Assembly: GCA_003013855.2 (NCBI GenBank) | Contig: PVNU02001548.1 | Location: 1,798,001-1,862,000 of the forward strand | DNA: 64,000 bases | Source: Liriodendron chinense | Taxonomy: Eukaryota > Streptophyta > Magnoliopsida > Magnoliales > Magnoliaceae | Reading direction: 5' to 3' | In this document: one piece after another, positions 1 to 10,629 of the stretch | Layout of the letters: the number at the start of each line of letters is the position of its first letter | How positions within the stretch are numbered: the stretch's first letter is position 1 | Position numbers and translations under genes: made by a program | The notes under the pieces: generated by a model | The model's database searches: none | Told to the model about the DNA's origin: nothing | What the model saw: only the letters and a program-made list of their open reading frames with translations

Positions 1-834
1 GTATGCTTGAAGATATGTTTCCATGATTCATGACATTCATATACATTCTTATACACAACGACAGAACAGGAGCATGGTTGATTTGACTCCTGGCGTGCAT
101 GGTTGATTTGCCGCCTCGCTGTACCGGTTAGGTGAGCATGGTTGATTTGCGACAGGTTCCTAATGTTCAGTGGCAGCGAGTTCTGGTCGTTTTACTTATT
201 GAGCATGGTTGATTTGCTCGGTTGGATCAGTGGTGCATGGTTGATTTTCCCACTGGCGTGCATGGTTGATTTGCCGCCTCGTTGTACCGGTTAGGTGAGC
301 ATGGTTGATTTGCGACAGGTTCCTAATGTTTAGTGGCAACGAGTTCCTAGACGTTTATTGCTCTCGCACCTATCATGTCATACATGACATCATGATAATC
401 ATGTTCCATTTATAATAAATCATAAAGTGTATAATCATAACCTCATCCTCATTTATTTCCTACAATTTTATCCGTTGATGATTCGTATCCCGTCTCTTAT
501 TAACTGGAATATTACCTGTGATGGAAATGACTTCACTGGGCTTTTAGCTCACCAAAATCACCACAGTTCTTGCAGGTTTTCAGGAAGGACAAGACATAGG
601 CAAATGAGAGTATTCAAGGGGTCTCGAGCGTCAATTGTGCCAGATTTATTTTATTTTGTAAAATTTAATGTAATAAGACAACAGTGGAAAAGAAATTTTA
701 TATTTGGGGATTTATTTTAGATATATAATGTGTGGAATGGAATCTCAAGGAATCTATGCTCGAATTTTTAATTCACACCCTGGAACTCGAGCTTCGGGTT
801 GTTGTACTCGGGTTCTGAATTTCGGGGCGTGACA
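1..834 (+). mobile_element. 3' portion of a gypsy-type LTR, probably solo or 3' LTR
   Basis: The stretch ends in GGGGCGTGACA, the kind of CA-terminated end seen on many plant Ty3/Gypsy LTRs. The LTR at 46408-48608 begins on the opposite strand with a comparable motif. The 5' end lies outside the window. No primer-binding site follows position 834, so this is not the 5' LTR of an element continuing to the right. A short open frame at 427-720 has no recognisable protein similarity and is regarded as chance. Apart from the tandem repeat at 71-350 nothing else is seen. Confidence 0.4.
71..350 (+). repeat. Tandem repeat built on GCATGGTTGATTT
   Basis: The 13-mer GCATGGTTGATTT occurs seven times between about 72 and 310. 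A larger unit with a period of about 163 bp (copies starting at 91 and 254, each carrying the 13-mer twice plus a shared CCGGTTAGGTGAG spacer) is superimposed on it. This is a minisatellite inside the presumed LTR; no coding is apparent. Confidence 0.85.
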
Positions 835-952
835 AAAGATCAGCAGATGATCTTAGTTCAAGTTTGACAAACAAACTCTACACTTAACTCCCACAGGAAA
901 TTGAGTGGAAGGACTCTCAATAAAGACAACCTTAGTTGTCGGATGAGCCCCT

Positions 953-1689
953 TGTTCAGCGCATTCTTGGGTTGCTTGATCTCCGCTCTCTCGTGCTTCA
1001 ATCAGCTTCCCTTGCTCCCCCGATCGTGTTACCGCTACGTTGCCAATGCCTTAGCTCCACTTGATCAATCACCTTGCATGTGATGCCTTTGAGATGTCCA
1101 AGGTCATAGGAGGGTAGGTTTGAGAACTCTACAACTAATGGGAATGAGTTGCCTAGAGTTGCTCACCTACAAAGATCTTATCTTAGAGTTTTGGATAAGG
1201 ATATGACTATCAAGAAAGATCCAAACTCTAGAGATCAAGAGATGGTGAAGGTCATCTTCTTTATGAGCTTGGAATGCTCCATTCTTGTGTTAAATCACAA
1301 GGAAGATGCCTTGTAAAGGTTAGGAATTGAGTATCTAATGGTCTCTAACAATGGTGTCTTCAATCCTTTCAAAATCCCTCTTCTTACCCCAAAAACTAAG
1401 CCAAGCCCATTTATAAAATATCTTGCAACGGATACAAAACGGGCAGTTAACGGCTAGTACTAACTGGTCGTTGACCGGTCGGTCCAGTGCCTGCTCAAGG
1501 CAACAGGTTGTTGTCTAGACTGGCAGCCAGTCCGACCGATCGGTCCAGTCCAGCCGACCAGTCATGACTGGTCGGGCAGGCCTGAGAACAGCCAGATACA
1601 TTGCTGTCCCAATTTCTCCACAGCCCATCCTCTTAGGCCATTGTATGGGTGATCTTTTGGGACACCTAGGGCCAATCTAAGATGACTAC
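953..1689 (-). mobile_element. Outer non-autonomous LTR element: left (3') LTR, part 1
   Basis: This stretch aligns with the right-hand LTR at 15242-16251 over its whole length (shared ends TGTTC...GCG and the stretch around CTTGATCTCCGCTCTC). The element is read on the minus strand, so this is its 3' LTR. It is cut at 1689 by the Athila-like insertion and resumes at 14345. A minus-strand TATA-like box lies at 1410-1415, and a palindrome array (ACCGGT and relatives) lies just upstream of it at about 1465-1575. No TSD could be found at the outer ends. Confidence 0.75.
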
Positions 1690-3015
1690 TGTTGAGCTTC
1701 CATTCTATATATTTTCTAGCCCATTACATCACATTACATGCATGTTTGTATGCTTAAAAGACCCACCTAATGCTTGTTTGTGTATGTAGGAATGAGAGAG
1801 AGAAGTCATGAATTTATTGTTAAAAGGGTCCTTTGGAACTACATTGAAGACATTGAAAAGAAGCCCTTAAGAATCACGTCAGAAAGACCTGGATCGGCCA
1901 GAAGAAAAGAGGAATTCAGCATTCATATCAGAAGGCCACCGGGCGCCCGCGCATCATATGGTCGGGCGCCCGAAATTGGAAGGAAATATGCTGAACCCAC
2001 TGGACACTTTTGGACCTGACCGGGCGCCCGACCGAAACATGGTCGGATGCCCGATATTCAAAGTGAATTTCATCAAAACTTGCTGGACGAATTGAAGAAT
2101 GGTCGAGCGCCCGACCAACACCTGACTGGGCGTCCGACCAACGTCTCATGACTGACGTAAGTGCGTAAATTGTTACATAATCCGAGGCGGTTAGTGATTT
2201 TTCCTATAAAAAGACACCTTGGCATCCTTGCTAAGGTATCCTAGAAGAGTTATAAATTCGGGGGGAGCAAGGGAGATCATCGTGGAGTGATTGCAACTCC
2301 TCCAACTTCAGTTTTTCTAGTTTTCTATGCTTTCAATTGGTTTTTCTTTTATTTTTAGTTCAAGTATGACAATGCTTGGCTAAAATCTCCTAGCTAAGAC
2401 AAAGAGGTGAAGCTTGTAGTTAGTTTTCATGTTGAATTTGTTTAATTCAAGTACCTTTACTTAAAGTTTGAATTTTTAAAGTTCTAGTTTGAATAAAGTC
2501 GATATTTTTGAATGTTTTATGAGAGTTCATGTGCTTCAGACATGGGTTCCTTGCAATTCTCTGAGATTGTCATGCTTGGATTGATTAGATTCAAATTGTA
2601 GTAACCTAGAGCATACAATAGTCTCTTGGCATGGTTGTTACTTCGAAGGCTACATGGTTGAACTCTATGTGCTTCATTAGAACTAGAATCTTATTTTCTG
2701 ACTTAAGTGGGATTGTTTGTGTTTGAATGCTTAATCTTCCAACTAGATGAGAGATAGAACTTCGAATCTAGTTGTGTTTATGCTTGGATGAATGAATTCA
2801 TATGGACTACTATAAGTGGATCCTTAAGGCCTTAGTTTCATTAATTAATAGATTTTTGCAAAAGTTACTGTTTTTACTTTGTTTATGAAATCAAACTTCA
2901 AAAATTGCATAAATTAAAGTTGCTAGAATAGTTTGAATTGGTTTACCCTAATTCCCTGTGGATCGACCTTAATTTTACCGAGAATTATTACTATATCGCA
3001 GCCTTGCACTTGAGG
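1690..3015 (+). repeat. 5' LTR of the Athila-like element, 3' end deleted
   Basis: It matches the 3' LTR at 13008-14339 from the TG start to GCACTTGAGG at about 3015. There the sequence departs directly into gag-type coding, so the last bases of U5, the primer-binding site and the gag start are lost. A TATA box (TATAAA) is at 2205-2210. Upstream of it, 1937-2150 holds six perfect or degenerate copies of a 16-bp palindrome with a GGGCGCCC core (perfect cores at 1941-1948, 1964-1971 and 2022-2029). Confidence 0.88.
2205..2210 (+). promoter_or_regulatory. TATA box of the Athila-like LTR promoter
   Basis: TATAAA lies in the context CCTATAAAAAG, 515 bp into the LTR and about 60 bp downstream of the palindrome array. 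The same motif is kept in the 3' LTR at 13523-13528. It is the probable U3 core promoter; no transcript evidence is available here. Confidence 0.6.
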
Positions 3016-3636
3016 TTGCTCCAAAACCTGGCCCCACCTCAATTCTCAATGGAGGATACTCTAAAGGCATTTATGCAAGGGCAAACGCAAATAAATCAAA
3101 CGAACGAACAAATGTTTCAAGAGCTTAAAGTCTCCGTTGATGAGATTAAGGGACACTTGAATGATAGGGAAGGAACATTTTCGGCCCAACCTCAGCCTAA
3201 TCCAAAGTAAGCACATGAAATAAGTATCCCTAATCTCCCCAACCAACATGTGGAGCAAGCAAAATCTATCACCACTCTTAGAAGTGGTAAGCAAATTGAC
3301 AAATCTATTTCGGTGAAGGCCAACAAGCCTAATGATCCGGTAATTTTTTAGAATGAAGATGGATCCAACTTAGCCCCACAGAAAACGGAATGCGTTTTTA
3401 AGTATGTAACACCATTCCCTTCGAGATTGGTTGCTCCAAAGCCTCTCTCAAACTCTCATGACATTCTAAAGGTTTTCAAACAAGTCAAGATAAACATTCA
3501 TTTACTTGATGCAATAAAACAAATTCCCTCCTATGCCAAGTTTCTAAAGGACCTATGCACAACTAAACGCAAATATAATGTGCAACAAAAGTCCTTTTTG
3601 AATGAGCAAGTGAGTGCCATTCTCACCCAAAGACCC
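3016..3636 (+). pseudogene. gag C-terminal remnant (Athila-like)
   Basis: Translation gives a glutamine- and asparagine-rich stretch starting MEDTLKAFMQGQTQINQTNE, typical of the tail of Athila-type Gag. An in-frame stop at about 3208 and another near 3350 interrupt it, and reading continues through TLRSGKQIDK into the linker before the protease. The N-terminal capsid region is missing because the deletion joins this region directly to the 5' LTR. Gag would form the virus-like particle. The remnant is non-functional. Confidence 0.7.
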
Positions 3637-4379
3637 TCCCAAAATTCAAGGATCTCGGTAGTCCCACAATCTCATATATCATTGGTGACTACCGGATTAA
3701 ACGGGCTTTGCTAGATTTGGGGGCAAGCGTAAATTTGATCCCATACTTAGTATATGAGCAATTGGGCCTTGGTGAATTAAAACCCACCAAAACCACGTTG
3801 CAACTCGCTGATAGATCCATTGATATACCGAGAGGGATGGTTGAGGATGTATTGGTCCAAGTCGATAAATTCTATTATCCAGTGGATTTTATCGTCTTGG
3901 ACACGCAACCGGTTATAGATTCCAGCACTCAAATACCGGTAATTTTAGGCGGCCCATTCTTGGCTACATCAAACGCAATTATTAATTGCCGGAATGGGGT
4001 GATGCAATTGTCCTTTGGGAATATGACATCGGAGGTAAATATTTTCCACATGTGCAAAAAGCAAAGGAATGAGGAGGATGATGAGCTCTTTGAGATAAAC
4101 ATGCTTGAATCCTTTGAAGAAGAGGAGCTCCTTCAACTTGAACCACTAGAAAATTTGGAGACATGCTTGGCACATTTTGAAAATTTTAAGGATCCCATCT
4201 TGAGTGATATTGTGCAAGCATTGAGTAGTGAGAAATCGATAGTTGATACTAGCCGGTGGAGGCCTCATTTTGAAAGATTACCACCAACCACATCAAAGAA
4301 TCTACCGTCTAATATAAAACCACCAAAGCTTGACCTTAAACATCTACCATCCGAGCTTAAATATGTATATTTAGGTTAA
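3630..4379 (+). pseudogene. Aspartic protease region of Athila-like pol
   Basis: After a frameshift near 3630 the frame reads GDYRIKRALLDLGASVNLIP, holding the DLGAS-type active site characteristic of plant Athila-like proteases. It is followed by LGLGELKPTKTTLQLADRS and the IPVILGGPFLAT flap-end motif. The open frame runs to 4379 and ends in an acidic linker (EEDDELFEINMLESFEEEEL). The protease would release Gag and Pol products. This stretch itself is open, but the frameshift upstream and stops just downstream (about 4380-4620) break the polyprotein. Confidence 0.8.
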
Positions 4380-4671
4380 GAGGAAACATTCCCAGTTGTC
4401 ATAGCCTCTCACCTATGAAAAGACCAAGAGCTCAAGTTGATTGAGCTACTCAAAGAACATAGGGGAGCCATAGGATGGACAATAGTGGACCTCAAAGGGA
4501 TGATTCTTCATTTTGTACTCACCATATACACATCGAAGAGAATACAAAAACGACTAGACAACCTCAAAGAAGATTAAATCCAAACATGATGGAGGTTGTC
4601 AAAGCCGAGGGTTAAAGCTACTAGATGTGGGTATCATTTACCCCATCTCGGATAGCCAATGTGTGAGTCCT

Positions 4672-5121
4672 ACCCAAGTTGTCTCTAAGAAGTCCGGTAT
4701 TACCATTGTTGAGAACGCCAACAACGAGCTTATACCGACAAGAGTGACCACTGGTTAGCGAATGTGCATAGATTATCGGAAGCTAAACACGGTCACTAGG
4801 AAGGACCACTTCCCTCTCCCATTCATGGATCAAATTTTGGAGAGGTTAGCGGGTCACTCATATTATTGCTTCCTGGATGGCTATTCTGACTACAACCAAA
4901 TTTAAATAGCCTCGGAAAACCAAGAGAAGACTACCTTTACATGCCCGTTTGGCACCTTCGCATATCGAAGGATGCTATTCGAACTATGTAATGCACCCAC
5001 CACATTCCAACGATGCATCTTGAGTATTTTCTCAAACATGGTGGGTGAGTTTCTTGAGGTATTCATGGACGATTTCTCTGTCTTTTGTTGTACTTTCGAG
5101 GAGTGCCTAAATCACTTGAAG
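4672..5121 (+). pseudogene. Reverse transcriptase, N-terminal part, interrupted by LINE
   Basis: The translation contains CIDYRKLNTVTRKDHFPLPF, FGTFAYRRM and the catalytic FMDD box (GEFLEVFMDDFSVF, near 5060-5080). In-frame stops replace expected residues in two places (about 4758 and 4904). The frame breaks at CLNHLK where the LINE enters, and the remainder resumes at 9756 with LTMCEEKNIVLNWEKCHFMV. RT copies the element RNA into DNA in the particle. Confidence 0.82.
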
Positions 5122-5138
5122 TTTTTTTTTTTTTTTTT
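5115..5138 (-). repeat. LINE 1 poly(A) tail and target-site duplication
   Basis: CTTGAAG(TT) at 5115-5123 is followed by a run of T, which is the poly(A) tail of a minus-strand LINE. The same CTTGAAGTT recurs at 9756-9764 on the other side. The retrotransposon coding sequence is continuous across the two copies (CLNHLK / LVLTMCEE), which confirms the duplication. Confidence 0.8.
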
Positions 5139-5249
5139 CAAAAATTTGTTCATATAGATAGAAAAAACGCAGTATGGACATTCGGGAGGAGGTCACACGA
5201 GACTCCACCTATCCTATCTGCACACTTACAAACGCACAGTTACAAAAGT

Positions 5250-5822
5250 ACAATGGAAGCCAAAACCCCATATTAGGGTCTTCTAATGTACCCCAATCCC
5301 GTTCTGTCCAGACAAAGAAGACCCCTAATCCTAGCAGGCAGGTCTGCAGCCGACGAGAATAACCGATTCTGCTGAGAGGAACTGCCCCATCGAGCAAGGC
5401 CGTCCGCCACAGGGTTAGCTTCCCTGAAGGTGTGAAAAATCAAAACCTCCAACTTCCTTTTCAAGGCTGAAAATCTGGCTTGCCAGTACCACATGTTCCA
5501 AGAAGGGGTTCGATGGTGAGAAGAAAGAAGATTTACCACGACCTTCGAATTCGACAAAACTTCTACTATGGATATGCCCTTATCCACACATAAAGACAAG
5601 CCCTCAACCAAGGCCTTAATCTCAGCTCTGTTATTAGAGCTTATACCATAAGCCGAGGAGAAAGCGAAAATGACGTCGCCTGCCCTGTTGCGACAAACCC
5701 CTCCACCTCCAGCCTTCCCTGGGTTATCTAGAGCCGAACCATCGACATTGAGAGAGCACCACCCGACCGTTGGCCTCCTCCATTTGATCACTGAGGGTGA
5801 GTTAGATACTACATGCTTCCCT
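5250..5822 (-). pseudogene. LINE 1 C-terminal RNase H domain
   Basis: The frame reads SLNVDGSALDNPGKAGGGGV, then NNRAEIKALVEGLSLC, then a degenerate third acidic site (VLSNSKVVVNLL, where ESDSK is usual), then HTFREANPVADGLARWGS. This is the D-E-D-D layout of plant RVT_3-type RNase H, with the usual third aspartate apparently replaced by asparagine. It is separated from the rest of ORF2 by the solo LTR at 5828-7910. The protein end sits near 5273 and a 3' UTR runs to the poly(A). Confidence 0.8.
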
Positions 5823-5827
5823 GTAGC
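5823..5827. repeat. Target-site duplication of solo LTR, left copy
   Basis: GTAGC directly precedes the TGTTGAGC start of the solo LTR. An identical GTAGC follows its end at 7911-7915. Confidence 0.9.
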
Positions 5828-7910
5828 TGTTGAGCTCTTAATTGTGCATATTTTAACCCCAATTCATCACTCATTATGCATGGTTTTCATAATTTAAAGA
5901 CTAATCAAATACATGTTTTGTGGTTGTAAGAATGAGAGTTACTTTGCCCAATTGATGACCAAAAGAGCTGATTTAGAACCTTGGATGAAGACCCAAGGAG
6001 GGCCGAAGGAAGAAGGAAGTAAAGAAAGAAGCAAAGAAAGAAGAAAATAGAAGAAAGAAAGGAAGAAAACAAGAAGAAAAAGAGACCGACCGGTCTTGAC
6101 CGGTCGGCCATGCTTGCTGGAGTAATGCCAAAGAAGGCCAGACCGGTCGTGACCGGTCGGCCAGCCCTGTCCGACCCGTCGTGACCGGTCGGCCGTGCAA
6201 GTTTCAGATTCCAGATTCTAAAACAGCAATGTATTCCCGTACCAGGTTTTTCGGACCAGTTTTCTAGGACAATCTTGATGATATTTGGAAATCCAACACA
6301 TCCATGTCGAAGAGGAGCTCGACGCCGAACTAACCCAAGTGGTTTCGTGTCGATCGGAGCTACGGATTGATCGTGGTGGCCAAAACAATACGAACTGTCC
6401 AGAAAGTTCCAGATTTCGCTGTTCCACTCTGGGCCGGTCCAGGTGGCCCATCATTGATGATATGAAGAATCTACTTTGACCATCTTTTAGACCACATCCA
6501 TATATGAATAACCACAAAAGTTTCAGATCAAAAGGATGTGTGGTTTGATCGTACCGGTTGAAGAAAGATGGACCATCCAGAAAGATCCAACTGCGCAGAG
6601 TTTATAAAAGCCCTAATTGTTCTAATTTTCGGACCACATTCTGAGATTGTTTTGGACAATCTAATCAGTCTATCATGTAGAGGAGGAAGTTTTCTACTAA
6701 TGTTCCAAATTTGGGATCAATCCGACGTCTGTACACTCCGGAGCGTTGGAAGCAAGATGACTGGTTCTGAAGGTACCCGAAGTGCGCGATTTTGAGAGGC
6801 GGTCGGTGATGTGATTGGTGGGCCCATTCAGAGGACAATCTTGGAAATCTAAATCATCTATGAGGAAGATCACATTACAAGGAAGCTGCAAATCAATTTT
6901 GAAGGCAATCCGACCATTGGTTAAGCTGTACCAAGCGAAACAAATTCTGCTATGTTGCTGTACTATTGCTGCACTATAAAAGGGGGTGCTCTCTTCTATT
7001 CCAGGGAAACCAAGGACGTGGGGAGTAAGGAGTTCAAGTCATAGGAGGCTTCCTAGCCTCCTCCAGCTAGTTTTTCTTCCTTTTCTTAGTTCTAGTTTTA
7101 TTTTTAATATGTTTTTCATTAGCTAACCTCTTAGCTAGAGCTAAGAGGTGAACCTTATAGTTTTCTTAGATTGTTTAATTCGTTTTATTGGTTTTTAAGT
7201 ATGGAATTCATGATTATGAACTATGGTTTGAAGTTTATACAAGTTTTTGAGTAATTTTTCTTAGTCTTGTGATGACTCATGGATGTTTGGGAGAATTACT
7301 TAACTTCTTAATTCGTTTGTAACGGTCTAGACCTGTATGATCCGAGGAATCGGAGTGCGCTCTAGCACTATGATCTTCATAAAGGAACTTCCTACCAAAG
7401 TTCTATTTTTCTGTTTTTCTGGAATATGTATGGACTGTGCATGTGATTTGAATCCAGTTCAAATCCTGATCTAGCCTTGTCTTGTGACAGGACTTGAGGA
7501 TGGTTATGATTGTGAACTAGACCTTTTGGAAAGGGGAATGACCTATGCAATTGAGCATGCTCAGATCAGCCTGCATTGAGTGAATCTTATGCATAGAACT
7601 TACATATTACAGACTGTTTGGTTTAATAGCTTTATCATCCGACTAGATAGACAGGAATGTCGATTCTAGCTGAGAGAATAAGAAACCATAGCGAATTATG
7701 CATCTAAGGAAAGCTATAAGTGGATCCTTGATGCTCTAGTTATCTTTTCATTATTAGATTTTCTATTTTATGTTCAAAACCAATTTCACAAACCTCTTTG
7801 ATTCTAGTTATTAGGATAGTTTGAATTGTTTACTTCCTTCCCTGTGGATCGACCTCGGTCTTACCGAGTTTATTACTACATCGCAGCCTTGCACTTGAGG
7901 CGAGCGAACA
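5828..7910 (+). mobile_element. Solo LTR, Athila-like family, nested in LINE 1
   Basis: It starts TGTTGAGCTC and ends GCGAGCGAACA with a perfect 5-bp duplication (GTAGC). It resembles the LTR at 57143-58589, and ends like the LTRs at 14339 and 20386 (TTGAGGCGAGCGAACA). Five ACCGGT palindromes lie at 6089-6189. TATAAA occurs at 6975-6980 and also at about 6603. With 2,083 bp it is longer than the related LTRs. No internal region is present, so it arose by LTR-LTR recombination (inference). Confidence 0.92.
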
Positions 7911-7915
7911 GTAGC

Positions 7916-9755
7916 TCCCGTGCCTAAGTGAAGACACGCCTTGGTAGCGCATGACAAACTCTTCCACGCCTGAAGAAGCTGAAAGGCCCAGTCCAACCAT
8001 GCGTGAACATTGCGAATAATGGTCGAGGCATTCAACAAATTCTGATCAAAACGAGCTGCATTTCTAGCCCGCCAAAGTTCCCAAAAAATGAAACAGGGGG
8101 TAAATCCTATCAGCGTTGACAAGCAATTCCTATTGTTGGCCAGCACCCACCATCGGTTCGCGCGGTTTACGGCGAGAAGAAGCTGATGAGGTAGAGCGGC
8201 TGTCCCTAGACGACTTTCAAAATGCCTCCAAACCTGTTCAGCCAAATCCCCTTGAGCGAAAAGATGATCAATGGTTTCAGGTTGGGGAGCAGACATCGGC
8301 GAGCTTCCACAACAAGAACATCTAGAGGCTAAACAGATTCCTCTAGATTGGATACTTTCGTCGACCGGAATTGCCTTATGAAGAAGTTTCCAAGTAAAAA
8401 GTGAGATTTTTGGGGGCACGACGGAATTCCATACCCATTTGGCCCATGGTTTGGTTGGACCTGCACTTCTATACATACTCCAAGCCGTCTTAACCTCGAA
8501 ATCTCCAGACGTTGAAGTTGTCCAAACACAGGTATCCGCCTCTGAATTTGTACAGATTCCCTCCTCCTTAATGTGATCTAGCACCATCTTCGGAAGTAAA
8601 CTAGCAAAAACTTCCATTGGCTTCAGCCCTTCATGCCCCAAGACAGCCTGTACTTGCGCATCTTTGAGGATGGGAGGAGGGGGCTGAATGCACCAGTCTT
8701 TGAGAGGCCCAAGACCAGTCCAATTGTCGTCCCATAGATGGCATTTCCCACTTCCCACCAACCAACGCACCTTCGATGCTATGGCAGGCAACATCTTGCA
8801 GGTAGAATTCCACAACGGGGAGGCATAGGCTACGTCCGGCATGACACCATTCATATCAAGGCTTCTTCTGTATTTAGAGCTGCAGAAAGATCCCCATATC
8901 GAGTTGGACACTTTATATTTGACAGCCCAGGCCAGCTTCATACGAAGAGCACGCATAACACTCTTAATACCCCGAATACCCAGACCACCCTCTTCAATGG
9001 GGGTTGAAATAGTCTTCCAACAGGTCCAATGACATTTCTTTCTACCATCATTCCATCCCCAGAAAAAATTGGAGAAAGCTTTCTCCAGATCTTGCACCAC
9101 ACTCGAAGGAATGTCAGTCGCTGACAGCAGGTGAATCGGCATCCCACTGAGCACATGTTTAATCAGCGCAAGACGCCCAGCTTGGCCTAAAATTCTGAGA
9201 CTCCAACCAGCAATACGGCTCCGTATCTTCTCTAGCATCGGTTGAAAATATATTCTCTTTGGCCTGCCTCGATAGATCGGAATCCCAAGATAAGAAAAAG
9301 GGGCCTCTCCTTTCTTAAAACTAAGAATAGATTCCACTGTCCTACACCGAGAGGTGGGCTGGTTGGAGGATAAGATGAAAAAACTTTTGTTGCTGTTAAT
9401 CTTCTGACCTGAACTCGCTTGGTAGTTTTGAAGGAACAACGCAATGGCCCGGAGGGACTTGGAGCTCCCGTTGGCAAACAAAATGGTGTCATCCGCGTAG
9501 AGGAGGTGTGAGACCATCTGACAGTGGCTTCGAGTCTGAAAAGGAGAGCAGAAACCTCTTTCCACAAACCTTTTGAAGCCGCGGCTAAGCACTTCCGCTG
9601 CAAGAATGAACAGCCCCGGCGAAATTGGATCTCCCTGACGAAGACCTCTTGAAGATTTAAAAAATCCACAAGCCTCACCGTTGATTAGAATGGAGAACCA
9701 ACAGTTGTTCCAGAGCTTTTCTATCAGATGAATCGAAGACTGCGAGAACCCAAAT
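7916..9755 (-). pseudogene. LINE 1 ORF2: reverse transcriptase (5'-truncated)
   Basis: A long open minus-strand frame covers the C-terminal half of RT: SSRGLRQGDPISPGLFI, the catalytic LLYADDTILF box (about 9480-9505), PFSYLGIPIYRGRP, KCHWTCWKTISTP and EGGLGIRGI. It then has the zinc-binding region found after RT in plant L1s (SGDFEVKTAWSMYR, WKLLHKAIPVDE, CSCCGSSP...DHLFAQG). The first aspartate-containing RT motifs and the endonuclease are missing. The apparent start and stop of this frame lie in flanking gypsy and LTR DNA and are artefacts. Apart from truncation it shows little decay. Confidence 0.88.
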
Positions 9756-10025
9756 CTTGAAGTTGGTCTTGACAATGTGTGAGGAGAAGAACATCGTTTT
9801 AAACTGGGAAAAGTGTCACTTCATGGTACAGAGAGGAATAGTCCTTGGACATATCATCTCGTCTAATGGAATAGAGGTAGACTGGGCCAAAATCGATATA
9901 ATTTTCAATCTACCACCACCCAAAAGCATTCGTGATGTGCGATCCTTCCTTGGACATGCCGACTTTTATAGAAGGTTTATAAAGGATTTCAGCTATATCT
10001 CAAGGCCCTTATGTAACCTTGTCTA
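9756..10025 (+). pseudogene. Reverse transcriptase, C-terminal part of Athila-like pol
   Basis: Coding resumes after the LINE with LTMCEEKNIVLNWEKCHFMV, GIVLGHIISSNGIEVD and VRSFLGHADFYRRFIKDFS, the standard thumb/connection motifs of Ty3/Gypsy RT. It joins in sense to the segment ending at 5121. The frame ends in a stop at about 10024 (normally a lysine-rich continuation), after which RNase H follows. Confidence 0.85.
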
Positions 10026-10026
10026 A

Positions 10027-10629
10027 AAGGAGAACCAATTTGAGTGGAGTGCTGAATGTTAATTAGCTTTTCCAGAGCTAAAAGACATGTTTACAACCGC
10101 TCCTACCATGCATCCACTGAATTGGTCCATACCTTTTGAGCTGATGTGCAATGTGAACGATTATGCTATTGGGGCAGTGCTAGGCCAAAAGAGGGATAAG
10201 AAGCCCCATATGATCTACTATACGAGTAGGACCTTGAATCCCGCCCAAGTCAATTACTCGACTATGGAGAAGGAGCTCCTAGCCGTCATTTTTTCCTTGG
10301 ACAAATTCAGGCTTTACTTAATAAGATCCAAGGTCATTGTTTACACAGATCATGCGGCACTGAAACACCTTCTTTCTAAGAAGGATGCTAAGCCCTGTTT
10401 GCTTAGATGGATCCTACTCCTTCAAGAATTCGATTTGGAGATCAAGGACAAGAAGGGAGTGGAGAATGTGGTGGCAGATCATCTATCCCGCCTAGTCCTA
10501 CCCAATTCCATTGACGAGTCACCTATTGAGGAATCATTCCCTAATGAGCAACTCTTTATTACTATGCATCCACCATGGTATGCTGACATAGCCAATTATC
10601 TTTCCACAGGTGTGATGCCGATTCATTGA
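10027..10629 (+). pseudogene. RNase H of Athila-like pol
   Basis: The open frame has IPFELMCNVNDYAIGAVLGQ (the position normally DASD is NVND), KPHMIYYTSRTLNPAQVNYS, TMEKELLAVIFSLDKFRLYL, VYTDHAALKHLLSKKDAKP and NVVADHLSRL. These are the Ty3/Gypsy RNase H signature motifs; the domain removes RNA from the RNA-DNA hybrid. It ends at a TGA (about 10627) that replaces a tryptophan-type codon, and similar protein reading continues after it. Confidence 0.85.

Larger units (their letters stand above)
5122..9755 (-). mobile_element. LINE 1: 5'-truncated L1-type element
   Basis: A minus-strand L1-type retrotransposon whose 5' end is truncated inside the reverse transcriptase. It ends in a poly(A) tail at 5122-5138 and is flanked by the CTTGAAG(TT) duplication. 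Without the solo LTR nested at 5828-7910 its length is about 2.5 kb. The remaining ORF2 carries RT palm and thumb, a zinc-finger-type region and a C-terminal RNase H of the plant L1 type. The frame is mostly open, suggesting a comparatively recent insertion. Confidence 0.88.

Noticed and set aside
427..720. 97-codon open frame at the left edge
   Set aside because: It lies within an LTR-like region, lacks family motifs and has no codon pattern of a gene.
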